A stretch of 64,000 nucleotides of DNA, from contig CP000699.1 in assembly GCA_000016765.1 (NCBI GenBank), positions 992,001-1,056,000 on the forward strand, in the 5' to 3' direction. The position numbers and the translations under genes are program-made. Below are positions 52,076 through 61,842 of this stretch, in pieces. This DNA is from Rhizorhabdus wittichii RW1. Lineage in GTDB: Bacteria; Pseudomonadota; Alphaproteobacteria; Sphingomonadales; Sphingomonadaceae. The notes under the pieces were generated by a model, which was not told the origin of the DNA, made no database searches, and saw only the letters and a program-made list of their open reading frames with translations. How positions within the stretch are numbered: the first letter of the stretch is position 1; every line of letters starts with the position of its first letter.

Positions 52076-54190
52076 ATGACCGACGGGAAGCGCAATCAAC
52101 CGACGCGGCGCGGGCTGCTCCAGGCCGCCTCGGCGGTGACGCTCGGCAGCCTGCTGCCCTGGACCGCCGAGGCCGCCTGGCCGCTGCCAGCGAAGCGTCC
52201 GGTCGAGATGACCGAGAATATCTGGGTGACGGTGCGCGACGGCACCCGGCTCGGTTGCCGCCTCTGGGTGCCGAAGGGCGCGGACAAGGCGCCGGTCGGG
52301 GTGGTGCTGGAGGCGCTGCCCTATTCGAAGCGCGACGGCACCCGCGGCCGCGACAATGCCTGGGCCGACCAGTTCTGCCCCTATGGCTTCGCCTATGCCC
52401 GGCTCGACCTGCGCGGCTCGGGCGAATCGGACGGGCTGCTCCGCGACGAATATCTGGCGCAGGAACAGCAGGACATCGTCGACGCGATCGCCTTCCTCGC
52501 GCGCCAGCCCTGGTGCAACGGCTCGGTCGGCATGCGCGGGATCAGCTGGGGCGGCTTCAACAGCCTGCAGGTCGCCGCGCTCAACCCGCCCGCGCTCAAG
52601 GCGATCGTCACCGCCTGCTCGACCGACAACCGCTATATGGACGACGCCCATTATATCGGCGGCGTCCTCGGCCTCACCTGCCTCCATTGGGGGACGATGT
52701 TCCGCAACGTGCTGGTCGACGCGCCCGATCCGCAGATCGTCGGCGAACGCTGGCGCGACATGTGGATGGAGCGGCTGCGCAACCTGCCCGCGATCCATGC
52801 GAGATGGCTCGGCCACGCGACCTACGACGCCTATTGGACGCACGGCTCGGTCGAGCAGGACTATGCCGCGATCAAGTGCGCCGTCTATGCGGTCGGCGGG
52901 CAGGTCGACGCCTATTCGGCCGCCATCCCGCGCCTGCTCGAAGGGCTGAGCGCGCCGCGCAAGGGGCTGATCGGCTCCTGGGGCCACCAGTTCCCGGACG
53001 GCGGCAACCCCGGCCCCGGCCTCGACTGGGTGGTCGAGGAGGTCCGCTGGTGGGCGCACTGGCTGCACGGCGTCGACACCGGCATCATGCGCGAGCCGAT
53101 GCTGCGCGCCTATGTCAACGAACGGACGCCGAGCGAGGTCTGGCCGGCCGACACGCCGGGCCATTGGGTGGCCGAGGCGCAATGGCCCTCGCCCGCGATC
53201 CGCAACCGGGTCTGGCACCTCAACGAAACGGGCCTCGCCGCGCAGCCGGGCGCCGAGACGCAGCGGACGATCGCTCCCCACCAGATGCTGGGCACCGCGA
53301 AGCGCGAATGGCTGCCCTTCAACATGGCGCTCGACCTGCCCGGCGAGCAGTCGCACGACGACGGCCTCGCGCTGGTGTTCGACAGCGCGCCGCTGGCCGA
53401 GGATGTCGAGATGCTCGGCATCGCCAAGGCCAGGCTGCGGATCGCCGCCGATCGCCCCGTCGCCAAGGTGGTGGTGCGGGTCAACGAGCTGCTGCCGGAC
53501 GGCAAGAGTTGGTCCGTCACCTATGGCGTGCTCAACCTCACCCACCGCGAGAGCCACAGCGATCCGAGCCTGCTCGAACCCGGCAAGGCCTATGACGTGA
53601 CGGTGCCCTTCGCCTATGGCGCGCACCGCTTCAAGAAAGGGAGCCGCATCCGCGTGGCGATCTCCGAGGCGCTGTGGCCGATGCTGGCGCCCTCGCCCGA
53701 GCCGGTGACGCTCGCCGTCACCACCGGCGCGTCGCGGCTCGAGCTGCCGGTTCGTCCCTATCGCGCCGGCGAGAGCGTCGGCGACCTGCCGGCGCTGCTG
53801 CGCGACCGCCAACAGTCTGCCAAGATCGGCTTCATGTCGGTCGAGGGCGAGACGATCCGGCAGACCGGCCCCGACGCCGCCGGCAAGGTGACCGTGATCC
53901 GCAACGATCCCGCGTCGCGGTTCACGATCGGCGACATCGCGACCGATCGCACCGGCCAGACCCGCATGGAGCTGAGCATCGTCGACGGCGACCCGACCAG
54001 CTCGGTCTGGCGGGTGACGGCGGGCTGGGGCTCGACGCGCGCCGACTGGGATTTCCGCACCCTCGCCACCACCGAGCTGCGGATGACCAGCCGCGAGTTC
54101 ATCGTCACCGAGACGATGCAGGCCTTCGAACGCGACAAGGTGGTGTTCGAGAAGACCGTGGAGAACCGGATCGAGCGCCGCTTCTCCTGA
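52076..54190 (+). CDS. CocE/NonD-family (S15) hydrolase, Tat-exported
   Basis: 704 residues. The Tat signal is TRRGLLQAASAVTLGSLL. Catalytic residues are Ser157 in GISWGG, Asp in GGQVDAYS and His in GSWGHQFP; the C-terminal jelly-roll domain ends with ENRIERRFS. AGAGGGGA precedes the ATG. It is a paralogue of the protein at 42311-44455, sharing length, domain order and many motifs, though in a different operon. Such enzymes hydrolyse bulky esters (cocaine esterase) or acyl-amide/peptide bonds. Confidence 0.88.
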   Translation: MTDGKRNQPTRRGLLQAASAVTLGSLLPWTAEAAWPLPAKRPVEMTENIWVTVRDGTRLGCRLWVPKGADKAPVGVVLEALPYSKRDGTRGRDNAWADQFCPYGFAYARLDLRGSGESDGLLRDEYLAQEQQDIVDAIAFLARQPWCNGSVGMRGISWGGFNSLQVAALNPPALKAIVTACSTDNRYMDDAHYIGGVLGLTCLHWGTMFRNVLVDAPDPQIVGERWRDMWMERLRNLPAIHARWLGHATYDAYWTHGSVEQDYAAIKCAVYAVGGQVDAYSAAIPRLLEGLSAPRKGLIGSWGHQFPDGGNPGPGLDWVVEEVRWWAHWLHGVDTGIMREPMLRAYVNERTPSEVWPADTPGHWVAEAQWPSPAIRNRVWHLNETGLAAQPGAETQRTIAPHQMLGTAKREWLPFNMALDLPGEQSHDDGLALVFDSAPLAEDVEMLGIAKARLRIAADRPVAKVVVRVNELLPDGKSWSVTYGVLNLTHRESHSDPSLLEPGKAYDVTVPFAYGAHRFKKGSRIRVAISEALWPMLAPSPEPVTLAVTTGASRLELPVRPYRAGESVGDLPALLRDRQQSAKIGFMSVEGETIRQTGPDAAGKVTVIRNDPASRFTIGDIATDRTGQTRMELSIVDGDPTSSVWRVTAGWGSTRADWDFRTLATTELRMTSREFIVTETMQAFERDKVVFEKTVENRIERRFS

Positions 54191-54199
54191 TCGATCGCG

Positions 54200-55108
54200 C
54201 TATTGATCGAGGAAGCGCTCGACCACCAGTTCGAACCGGTCGGGCTCCTCTTCGAACGGCTGGTGGCCGCTATGCTCGAAATAGTCGAGCGTCGCGCCGG
54301 GGATCGCCTTGCTGATCGCATAGGCGACCGTCGGCGCGACATTGGCGTCGAAGCGGCCGTTGATCACCAGCGTCGGCACATGGAGCGTACGGAGCCTGGG
54401 GAAGAGGTCGAGCTTCATCGCGTCGAGCATGACCGCGGTGCAGACCTCCTGCGAGAAGGCGCTGTTGTCCTCGGCCGCCAGGCGCGGCTGGTTGCGCTGG
54501 TCGTAATAGGCCATCCGCCCATAGTCCTCGAGGCTGTCGGCCTTGCATCCCATCTTCGCCGCCGGGCTGTCGTCGGGCACCTGCCGGGCCGCGATCTCGG
54601 GATAGAGCTTGTCGAACAGATATTCGTGCGCCGCGATCTTCGGAGCGCCCGACCCGACCAGGACGAGGCGGGAGACATGGTCGGGATGGCGTGTCGCATA
54701 GGCCATCGACAGCAGCCCGCCCCAGCTATGGCCGAGCAGCGCGATCTTCGGAACGCCGAGCCTGACCCGCAGCGCCTCCAGGTCGGCGACCATCATGTCG
54801 ACCGTGAACCGGTCGACGGCGATGGTCGAGGTGGTGCGTCCCATGCCGCGCTGGTCGTAGAAGACGACCGGGCGGCGCTTCGACAAGCCTTCCCAGACCG
54901 GGCTGCCATGGAAATAACGATGGTCGAGCCCCGGCCCGCCATTGACTAGCACCAGCGGCGGCTGGTCGCCGCCGCCGATCATCTCATAATGGAGCGTGCC
55001 GCCCTCGATCGGCGCGGTGAACGCCTTCGCCGTGTCGGCGGCGACGGCCTCGCCGGTCATCGCGACCAGCATCAGGCCCGCCAGTACCGCCCTTCCGATT
55101 CCTCTCAT
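54200..55108 (-). CDS. Proline iminopeptidase-like (S33) alpha/beta hydrolase, exported
   Basis: 302 residues with signal peptide (GRAVLAGLMLVAMTGEAVAA). Motifs are LVLVNGGPGLDHRYF (oxyanion region), FYDQRGMGRT, nucleophile Ser in LLGHSWGG, acid in INGRFDANV and His in HSGHQPF. This is the full prolyl-aminopeptidase/tripeptidyl type pattern. ATG 55108 follows GGGGAAGGA; it starts 26 bp after the CocE/NonD stop. Likely periplasmic hydrolysis of a peptide or ester in the same pathway as its neighbours. Confidence 0.88.
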   Translation of the reverse strand: MRGIGRAVLAGLMLVAMTGEAVAADTAKAFTAPIEGGTLHYEMIGGGDQPPLVLVNGGPGLDHRYFHGSPVWEGLSKRRPVVFYDQRGMGRTTSTIAVDRFTVDMMVADLEALRVRLGVPKIALLGHSWGGLLSMAYATRHPDHVSRLVLVGSGAPKIAAHEYLFDKLYPEIAARQVPDDSPAAKMGCKADSLEDYGRMAYYDQRNQPRLAAEDNSAFSQEVCTAVMLDAMKLDLFPRLRTLHVPTLVINGRFDANVAPTVAYAISKAIPGATLDYFEHSGHQPFEEEPDRFELVVERFLDQ

Positions 55109-55134
55109 TGTTCCTTCCCCTTTCGTCGTTGGCA

Positions 55135-56970
55135 TCAGGGCACCACCGGCAGTTCAATGAACGAGGCGCGATCCTTGTCGTGATAGAGGGTAGTGCTGGC
55201 GGTCACCGGCTCGCGCTGCTCATGGTTCGCGCCGCCCCGGTGCATGTTCCGCTCATATTGCGGGAAGTTGCTGCCGGCGATCTCGATGCGCAGGCGGTGG
55301 CCGGGCGCGAAATGCGAAGCGGCGACGATCTGCTTCAGCTCGACCTTGTAGACGCGGCCGGGCTCCATCGGCGCCTCGCGGTCGATCCCGTCGCGATAGC
55401 GCAGCCGCTGGATCGTGTCGTAGATGTTGTACGCCTTGCCGTCGGGATAGACGTCGACCAGCTTCACCGCCACGTCGGCGTCGGGCGTCGAGGTCGACAG
55501 ATAGAGCGTGGCGTTGACATAGCCCGCGACCTTCAATGTCCTGTCGAACGGCGCGGTCGTGTAGACGAGCACGTCGTCGCGCCGCTCGATCGCGCTCTGG
55601 TCGCGCGAGACGTTGCGGTCGCAGCAGCCGCCGCCATGGGTCGGCACGGGGTTCAGCGGATCGCTGGCGAAGCGGTCGGGCGCGCCCCTGCCCGGCCGGT
55701 CGACCAGCTTGCCGCCGCCGGCCAGCCCGTTCGCGTCGCCCGCGCTGTCGAGGAACAGGCGGCGCGGCGTCGAGCGCGGCGGCCACGCCTTGTCGCTCAC
55801 CCAGCGGTTCGCTTCGAGCGGGTAATATTGGACGCGCGGCATCGCCAGCTCGCCCTTGCCGTCGTCCTTCAGCCAATGGTCGAACCAGCGCACGACCTGC
55901 CCTTCATAGTCGAAGCGGGCGTCGCCGATCGGCCGCTCGCCGACCATCGTCTTCTCGGTCTCGGTCCCCATCGAGCAATGCGCGGTGCCGCCGAGGATCA
56001 GATATTGGTCCGGCGAATTGCGCGAGAGATATTCGAAGGCCTTGGCGGTGGGATAGACCTCGATCGTGTCGTACCAGCTGTCGACGTGCAGCATCGGCAC
56101 CCGCGTGCTGTCGCCGGTGTTGAGGAAGTCATATTCGCGCCAGCGCGGATCGTTCGGCTTCATCGCGATCATCCGGTCGAACTCGGACTCGGGCGATCCC
56201 GTCGCCTTCAATACGTCGCGGCTCGGCAGATGCTTCGCCCAGTCCCATCCTTCCGGCGCGCTGGCCGCCGCCGAATAGGTGGCGATCAGCGCCTCGCGCT
56301 CCTGCTGCGAGATGCCGGCCGGCAGCTTGGGGTGATGGAGATGGCCCTGGGTGCGATACCAATAGGCCCAGTCGAACGACGGCACCCCGCCGGTGTAGAA
56401 GATGCCCTGGTCGGCATAGCCGGGGATCACGCCGACCCCGGTGGCCGCCGCCATCGCCACCATCGCCTTCAGGCCGGGCGGATTGCGCTTGGCGAGGGCG
56501 AACTGCACCTCGCCGCTCGACGAGCAGCCATAGGCGCCGACCTTGCCGTTCGACCAGGGCTGCGCCGTCACCCATTTGACGCTGTCCTCGCCGTCGTCGG
56601 CGGCGCCCTTCATCCAGTGATATTCACCCTCCGACCATTGGGTGCCGCGCGCGTTGACGACGACGATCGCATAGCCGGCATGGACGAGGCGGGAGACGGT
56701 CGCGCCGCCCAGCTCCCAGGACGGATCATAGGGCGACTGGATCAGGATCGTCGGCAGCCGCTCGCCGGCGGGCCGGTTCGGCGTGACGAGGGTGGCGAAC
56801 AGCCGCGTGCCGTCGCGCAGCGTGACCGGAACACCGCGCTGCACGGTCGCGGCGCCGCGAACCTTCATCAGGTCGAGCAGGTCGACCGGCGCCTGCGGAG
56901 CCGCCGCCGGGGCGGTGCCCGACAGCAGGGCGACCAGTGCGAGGGCCGCAGCCCAGGATCGACGACGCAT
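55135..56970 (-). CDS. CocE/NonD-family (S15) hydrolase
   Basis: 611 residues with a Sec-type signal peptide. Nucleophile is Ser150 in G-C-S-S-S-G, acid in HVDSWYDT, His in GGTAHCSMG; the C-terminal beta domain follows. This is a different branch from the two Tat-exported CocE/NonD proteins: shorter and with a cysteine-containing nucleophile elbow and a CCDRN cysteine pair. ATG 56970 follows GGAGG. The frame continues upstream into the flavoprotein gene without homology. Same strand as the flavoprotein (44-bp gap). Confidence 0.88.
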   Translation of the reverse strand: MRRRSWAAALALVALLSGTAPAAAPQAPVDLLDLMKVRGAATVQRGVPVTLRDGTRLFATLVTPNRPAGERLPTILIQSPYDPSWELGGATVSRLVHAGYAIVVVNARGTQWSEGEYHWMKGAADDGEDSVKWVTAQPWSNGKVGAYGCSSSGEVQFALAKRNPPGLKAMVAMAAATGVGVIPGYADQGIFYTGGVPSFDWAYWYRTQGHLHHPKLPAGISQQEREALIATYSAAASAPEGWDWAKHLPSRDVLKATGSPESEFDRMIAMKPNDPRWREYDFLNTGDSTRVPMLHVDSWYDTIEVYPTAKAFEYLSRNSPDQYLILGGTAHCSMGTETEKTMVGERPIGDARFDYEGQVVRWFDHWLKDDGKGELAMPRVQYYPLEANRWVSDKAWPPRSTPRRLFLDSAGDANGLAGGGKLVDRPGRGAPDRFASDPLNPVPTHGGGCCDRNVSRDQSAIERRDDVLVYTTAPFDRTLKVAGYVNATLYLSTSTPDADVAVKLVDVYPDGKAYNIYDTIQRLRYRDGIDREAPMEPGRVYKVELKQIVAASHFAPGHRLRIEIAGSNFPQYERNMHRGGANHEQREPVTASTTLYHDKDRASFIELPVVP

Positions 56971-57014
56971 GATGACCTCCCCTGTTGCGGCGGCATGGGC
57001 CGCCTCCCGACATC

Positions 57015-59408
57015 TCAGCCCTTCGGAAAGGGCAATGGCACGATATGCGCCGGCCGCCGCTCGCCCAGCACCGATACTTCGAGCGCGGCTCCCTCGGCCC
57101 GCCCGGCGGCGTCCAGGAAGGCCATCGCCATCGCATAGCCCACCGTATGGCCGTAATAGCCCGAGCTGGTCGCGCCGACATAGGCGTTGCCCACCCAGAC
57201 CGGCTCCTCGCCCGCCGGATCGGCGTCGACCGTGTCGACGCGCAGCGCGACGAGCCGGTATTCGGGCTCGCCGTCGAGCGAGGCGAGCGCCGCCGCGCAG
57301 CCGACATAGTCGTCGCGCGTCCGGTCGAGCAGCTCGCCATAGCCGCACTCGGCGACCGTGTGGTCCTGCGACATCTCGCGCAGGGTGGTGCCCGGGGCAT
57401 GCTCCATGACCAGCGTGCTGAACGCGCGGATGCCGATGTCGCGGATGCCCATCCCGGCGCCCGCCGCCATGATCTGGCGATAGAGCGGATAGAGGTGGAC
57501 GGTGGGCGTGTAGAGCTCGAAGCCCGGTTCGCCGATCCGGTCGGAGGCGAGGACGTGGCAGGGCGCATAGCCGATCGCCGCCTCGGTCAGCTCGCCGGGC
57601 GCGACGGCGCTGCCGATGCGGTGATGGGCGCTCAGCGCGTCGATCAGCGCGGCGGCGCGCGGGCCGGCGACGAACAGCCCGCCCAGCTCGTCGGTGACGT
57701 TGCGCAACGCGACGTCGAGGCCGCGCCCATGCTCCTCGAACCAGCGCATGTAGATCGCCTGCATGAAGGTCGGCGCGGTCAGCAGATAGCGGTCTCCGGC
57801 CAGACGGCTGACGTTGAGGTCGCCGATGATCCGGCCGACCTTCGACAGCAGCAGCGCCGGCAGGGTACGGCCGACCGCCGGCAGCGGCGACGCGATCACC
57901 TTGCGCAGGAAGGCTTCCGCCCCCGGCCCGTCGACCTGGAATTTCGACACCGCCGACATGTCGACCACGCCGACCGAGGCCCGGACCGCGCGGCATTCCT
58001 CGCCGATGATCGCGAAGGCGTTCGACCGGCGGAAGGTCGGCGTCTCCTCGAACGGCGCGCCCGGCGGCGCGAAATAGGCCGGCGCCTCGAAGCCGAAGCT
58101 GCTCATGAACACCGCGCCCTTCGCCTCGTGCGCCGCATAGAGCGGCGAGGTCTTGAGCGGGCGGCCGACCGGCCAGATCTCGTTGGGATAGGGGATGTCG
58201 AAGCGGCGGCCGTAGAATTCCCGCGCGCGGGCGATCGTCACCGGCTCGGGGAGCCTGGGGTCGAAGCGGGCGATGTCCATGCCGTGGACGTCGATCGACG
58301 GCTGGCCGTCGATGATCCATTCGGCGAGCGACCGGCCGATGCCGCCGCCCTGGACGAAACCCGCCATGATCCCGCAGGCGACCCAGTAATTGGGCAGGCC
58401 GGCGATCGGGCCGACCAGCGGGTTGCCGTCGGGCGAGAAGGTGAAGGGGCCGTTGACGATCCGCTTGATCCCGGCATTGGCGATCGCGGGATAGCGCTCG
58501 AACCCGCGCGTCAGGTCCTCGCCGAGCCGGTCGAGGTCGGGGATGAGCAGCTCGTTCTCGGCATAATCCCACGGCGTCCCCGCCACCGCCCACGGCACCG
58601 CGTCGCGTTCGTAGACTCCCAGCAGCATGCCGTCATGCTCCTGCCGCAGGTAGAGCCCGCCGTCGAGATCGGCGACCGACGGCATCTCCGGCCTACCCTT
58701 CAGCTCAGGCAGGTCGTCGGTGATCAGGTAGTGATGCTCCATCGGCACCAGCGGCAGATCGACCCCGGCCATCCGGCCGACCTCGCGCGCCCACAGGCCG
58801 GCGGCGTTGACGACATGCTCGGCGACGATCGTCCCCTTGTCGGTCCGCACCTCCCACTCGCCGGTCGGCCGGAGCGCCAGACCCTCGACCATCGTGTAGC
58901 GGTGGATCGTCGCGCCCGCCGCGCGCGCTGCGCCGGCATAGGCATAGGTCGCGCCCGAGGGATCGAGATAGCCTTCGAGCGGATCGTAGATCGCGCCGAT
59001 CACGTCCCTCATCTCCATGATCGGGACGAGCTTCGCAATCTCGGCCGGGCCGAGCAGTTCGGACTCGATCCCCAGCACATGGTGGCGGGCATGTTCGGCG
59101 CGCAGGAATTCCCAGCGCTGCTCGGTCGCCGCGACCAGCAGCCCGCCGACATAATGAGCGCCGACGTCCTGCCCCGAAAGCTCCTGGATCTCGCGGTAGA
59201 TGCCGCAGGTATAGGCCTGGAGCCGGGCGACGTTGGCGTTGCCGTTGATGGTGTGGAAGCCGCCCGCCGCGTGCCAGGTCGATCCCGCCGTCAGCTCCTT
59301 GCGTTCGAGCAGCACCACGTCGGTCCATCCCTGCTTGGTGAGATGGTAGAGGATGCTGCAGCCGATCACGCCGCCGCCTATGATCACAACCCGCGCCTGC
59401 TGCTGCAT
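57015..59408 (-). CDS. Dimethylglycine/sarcosine dehydrogenase-like FAD oxidoreductase with GcvT domain
   Basis: About 797 residues. The N-terminal half is a DAO-type FAD domain (VVIIGGGVIGCSILYHL; the GSTWHAAGG segment contains the His that binds FAD covalently in relatives). The C-terminal half is a GcvT-like tetrahydrofolate-binding aminomethyltransferase fold (SFGFEAPAYFAPPG, GVVDMSAVSKFQVDG, ending ALEVSVLGERRPA). Such enzymes demethylate dimethylglycine or sarcosine and pass the methylene group to tetrahydrofolate. Start ATG 59408 is uncertain (TTG 59423 is possible). Lies downstream of folD and purU on the same strand, which would handle the folate product. Confidence 0.9.
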   Translation of the reverse strand: MQQQARVVIIGGGVIGCSILYHLTKQGWTDVVLLERKELTAGSTWHAAGGFHTINGNANVARLQAYTCGIYREIQELSGQDVGAHYVGGLLVAATEQRWEFLRAEHARHHVLGIESELLGPAEIAKLVPIMEMRDVIGAIYDPLEGYLDPSGATYAYAGAARAAGATIHRYTMVEGLALRPTGEWEVRTDKGTIVAEHVVNAAGLWAREVGRMAGVDLPLVPMEHHYLITDDLPELKGRPEMPSVADLDGGLYLRQEHDGMLLGVYERDAVPWAVAGTPWDYAENELLIPDLDRLGEDLTRGFERYPAIANAGIKRIVNGPFTFSPDGNPLVGPIAGLPNYWVACGIMAGFVQGGGIGRSLAEWIIDGQPSIDVHGMDIARFDPRLPEPVTIARAREFYGRRFDIPYPNEIWPVGRPLKTSPLYAAHEAKGAVFMSSFGFEAPAYFAPPGAPFEETPTFRRSNAFAIIGEECRAVRASVGVVDMSAVSKFQVDGPGAEAFLRKVIASPLPAVGRTLPALLLSKVGRIIGDLNVSRLAGDRYLLTAPTFMQAIYMRWFEEHGRGLDVALRNVTDELGGLFVAGPRAAALIDALSAHHRIGSAVAPGELTEAAIGYAPCHVLASDRIGEPGFELYTPTVHLYPLYRQIMAAGAGMGIRDIGIRAFSTLVMEHAPGTTLREMSQDHTVAECGYGELLDRTRDDYVGCAAALASLDGEPEYRLVALRVDTVDADPAGEEPVWVGNAYVGATSSGYYGHTVGYAMAMAFLDAAGRAEGAALEVSVLGERRPAHIVPLPFPKG

Positions 59409-59511
59409 CGCTCGAACGTCCAACCTCCGACAGGAATCGATGTCGCCCTGCCCCGTGGCAGGTCCCTTCCCGGCCAGGAATAGCCCTATGAAAGCGCGGG
59501 ACCAGAGGCGG

Positions 59512-60399
59512 TCAGGCGCCTTTTTTAGGCGAAGCGTCCGCCCCCTGCTGCCGGCGCGCGGCGACCAGCGTGTTGCGCAGCAGGCAGGCGACCGTCATCG
59601 GCCCGACCCCACCGGGAACCGGCGTGATCGCCGCCGCATGGCCCAGCTCGTCGAACGCGGCGTCGCCGACCAGGCGGCTGTCCTTGCCCGGTTCGCCGAT
59701 GCGGTTGATCCCGACGTCGATCACCACCGCGCCGGGCCTGACCCAGTCGCCGCGCACCAGCCCCGGGCTGCCGGCCGCGACCACGACGATGTCGGCCGTG
59801 CGGACGATGTCGGGCAGGTTGCGGGTCAGGATGTGCGTCACCGTCACCGTGCACTCGCGTTCGAGCAGCAGCATCGCCACCGGCTTGCCGACGATGTTCG
59901 ACTTGCCGATGACGACCGCCTTGAGCCCCCGGAAATCGTCGATCACCGTTTCCAGCAGCAACATGCAGCCGAGCGGCGTGCAGGGCACCAGCCCGTCGGT
60001 GCCGATCGACAGCCGGCCGACATTGACCGGATGGAAGCCGTCGACGTCCTTGAGCGGATCGATTGCGTCGAGCACCCGATCGGCGCGGATGTGGCGCGGC
60101 AGCGGAAGCTGGACGAGGATGCCGTGGACCTCGTCGTCGCGGTTGAGCCGCTCGATCAGGCCGAGCAGGTCCGCCTCGCCCGTCCCGGCGGGCAGCCGGT
60201 GCTCGAACGACCGGATGCCCGCCTGGCGGGTCTGGGCGATCTTGCGGCCGACATAGACCAGGCTCGCCGGGTCCTCGCCGACCAGCACGACGGCCAGCCC
60301 CGGCGCGGCCCCGCCCTCTGCTGTCAGCGCCGTGACGCCGGCCGCGACCTCGGCCCGGATCGCCGCCGCGATCGCCTTCCCGTCGATGATGGCGGCCAT
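59512..60399 (-). CDS. folD: Bifunctional methylenetetrahydrofolate dehydrogenase/cyclohydrolase
   Basis: 295 residues. Converts 5,10-methylene- to 10-formyl-tetrahydrofolate. Seen are the substrate segment with Y-V-G-R-K-I (conserved Lys), [19 protein letters not shown], and the NADP-binding GKSNIVGKP with the following [11 protein letters not shown] and [11 protein letters not shown]. Length is normal; a short Lys/Ala-rich tail follows. It starts four bases after the purU stop and so is part of the same operon. Confidence 0.97.
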   Translation of the reverse strand: MAAIIDGKAIAAAIRAEVAAGVTALTAEGGAAPGLAVVLVGEDPASLVYVGRKIAQTRQAGIRSFEHRLPAGTGEADLLGLIERLNRDDEVHGILVQLPLPRHIRADRVLDAIDPLKDVDGFHPVNVGRLSIGTDGLVPCTPLGCMLLLETVIDDFRGLKAVVIGKSNIVGKPVAMLLLERECTVTVTHILTRNLPDIVRTADIVVVAAGSPGLVRGDWVRPGAVVIDVGINRIGEPGKDSRLVGDAAFDELGHAAAITPVPGGVGPMTVACLLRNTLVAARRQQGADASPKKGA

Positions 60400-60403
60400 C
60401 GGA

Positions 60404-61255
60404 TCAGTCCGTGAAGACCACGGTCTTGGCGCCGTTGAGCAGCACCCGGTCGGCCAGATGGTGCCGCACCGCCCGCGCCAGCACGCGCCGCTCGATGTCG
60501 CGGCCCTTGCGCACCAGCGCCTCGGGCGAGTCCGCATGGCTGATCTGCTCGACGTCCTGGGCGATGATCGGCCCTTCGTCGAGGTCGGCGGTGACGTAAT
60601 GGGCGGTCGCGCCGATCATCTTCACGCCGCGCGCATGCGCCTGGTGATAAGGCTTGGCGCCCTTGAAGCCGGGCAGGAAGCTGTGATGGATGTTGATGCA
60701 GCGCCCCGCCAGGAAGGCGGCGAGGTCGTCCGACAATATCTGCATGTAGCGCGCCAGCACGATCAGCTCGGCGCCGGTCTCGTCGACCAGCGCCTTGATC
60801 CGCGCCTCCTGCTCGGCCTTGCTGTCGCGGGTGATCGGGAAATGGTGGAAGGGCGCGTCGCCGAGGTCGCCATAGGTTTCGCGCGGGTGGTTGGAGACGA
60901 TCCCGACCACCTCCATGTTCAGCTCGCCGATGCGGTTGCGGTAGAGCAGGTCGACCAGGCAATGGTCGAACTTCGACGCGAGCAGCAGCACCTTGCGCCG
61001 CTGGTCGCGCGGGCGGATCGCCCAGTGCATGTCGTAATGGCGCGCGACCGGCGTGAAGGTGTCGCGCACCACGTCCAATGTCACGCCCTCGGGCACGGTG
61101 AACACCACCCGCATGAAGAAGCGGCCGGTCTCCCTGTCCTCGAACTGGGCGGCTTCGACGATGTTGGCGCGGTAGCTGTACAGCTCGGCGGTGACGCGGG
61201 TGACGATCCCCGGCTGGTCGGGGCAGGACAGAGTCAGGACATAGGCGGCGGTCAT
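60404..61255 (-). CDS. purU: Formyltetrahydrofolate deformylase
   Basis: 283 residues. An N-terminal ACT domain ([21 protein letters not shown]) is followed by the formyl-transferase fold with catalytic Asn/His in [15 protein letters not shown] and Asp in [10 protein letters not shown]. Releases formate and tetrahydrofolate from 10-formyl-tetrahydrofolate. Next to sox genes it usually recycles the folate loaded during sarcosine oxidation rather than serving purine synthesis. Start ATG 61255. Confidence 0.96.
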   Translation of the reverse strand: MTAAYVLTLSCPDQPGIVTRVTAELYSYRANIVEAAQFEDRETGRFFMRVVFTVPEGVTLDVVRDTFTPVARHYDMHWAIRPRDQRRKVLLLASKFDHCLVDLLYRNRIGELNMEVVGIVSNHPRETYGDLGDAPFHHFPITRDSKAEQEARIKALVDETGAELIVLARYMQILSDDLAAFLAGRCINIHHSFLPGFKGAKPYHQAHARGVKMIGATAHYVTADLDEGPIIAQDVEQISHADSPEALVRKGRDIERRVLARAVRHHLADRVLLNGAKTVVFTD

Positions 61256-61311
61256 GGCAACCCTTCGATGATCGGGATGATGGAGGAAGAAGGCGGCGGC
61301 GGGCCGTGGCG

Positions 61312-61842
61312 TCAGCCGAACTCGACGATCGCGTCGGCGAACCAGCGGCGGAGATAGTCGCGGAGGCTGACGTCGAAGATCAGCCGGAATCCGTCCAGCC
61401 CCGGCGGGCGATCGACGATCGCGTTGACCTGCGCGAACAGCGTCATCGCCGACATCGCCTCGGTGAACACGGCCGGGTGCAGGTCGATCGACGTCGCCTT
61501 GGCGAGCAGCTCGGCGGCGTCGGGGCCGGTCGCCTCGAACATGCAGCGCCCGTCGCCGACGCCGACGCACAGCGCCGCCGCGGCGTCGGTCGCCGCCGCC
61601 TCGATCGCCGCGTTCGATGCGGTATCGCCGAGGATCAGCCATTCGTCGGGGCCGATCCAGATCACCCGCGCGGCGCCGTCGGCAATGCGGTTGGGGACGG
61701 TCGGCAACGCCGTGCCGATCAGCGCGCCGATCCGCGCCAGGTCGTCCGCCGAAGGCCGCCGCAGCCGCAGCGTGGCGATCGGCCCGGGCGCGCGTTCGCG
61801 CACCGCGACCGTCGCGGCAGCCGCCTTCCAGATGTCAGCCAT
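61312..61842 (-). CDS. soxG: Sarcosine oxidase, gamma subunit family
   Basis: 176 residues. [12 protein letters not shown] and the following [17 protein letters not shown], then [21 protein letters not shown] match the gamma subunit of heterotetrameric sarcosine oxidase. It overlaps the soxA 3' end by eight bases. The order soxA-soxG-purU is the classic sarcosine-oxidase operon end; soxB and soxD would be beyond the right edge. Confidence 0.93.
   Translation of the reverse strand: MADIWKAAAATVAVRERAPGPIATLRLRRPSADDLARIGALIGTALPTVPNRIADGAARVIWIGPDEWLILGDTASNAAIEAAATDAAAALCVGVGDGRCMFEATGPDAAELLAKATSIDLHPAVFTEAMSAMTLFAQVNAIVDRPPGLDGFRLIFDVSLRDYLRRWFADAIVEFG

Noticed and set aside
50564-53812. 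A 1082-codon antisense frame across the MFS and CocE/NonD genes
   Set aside because: Same kind of shadow; composition is abnormal and the sense genes have clear catalytic motifs and ribosome sites.
56971-58593. Upstream extension of the third CocE/NonD frame into the flavoprotein gene
   Set aside because: The extension is Arg/Ala-rich nonsense overlapping a well-supported gene; ATG 56970 has GGAGG and a signal peptide.
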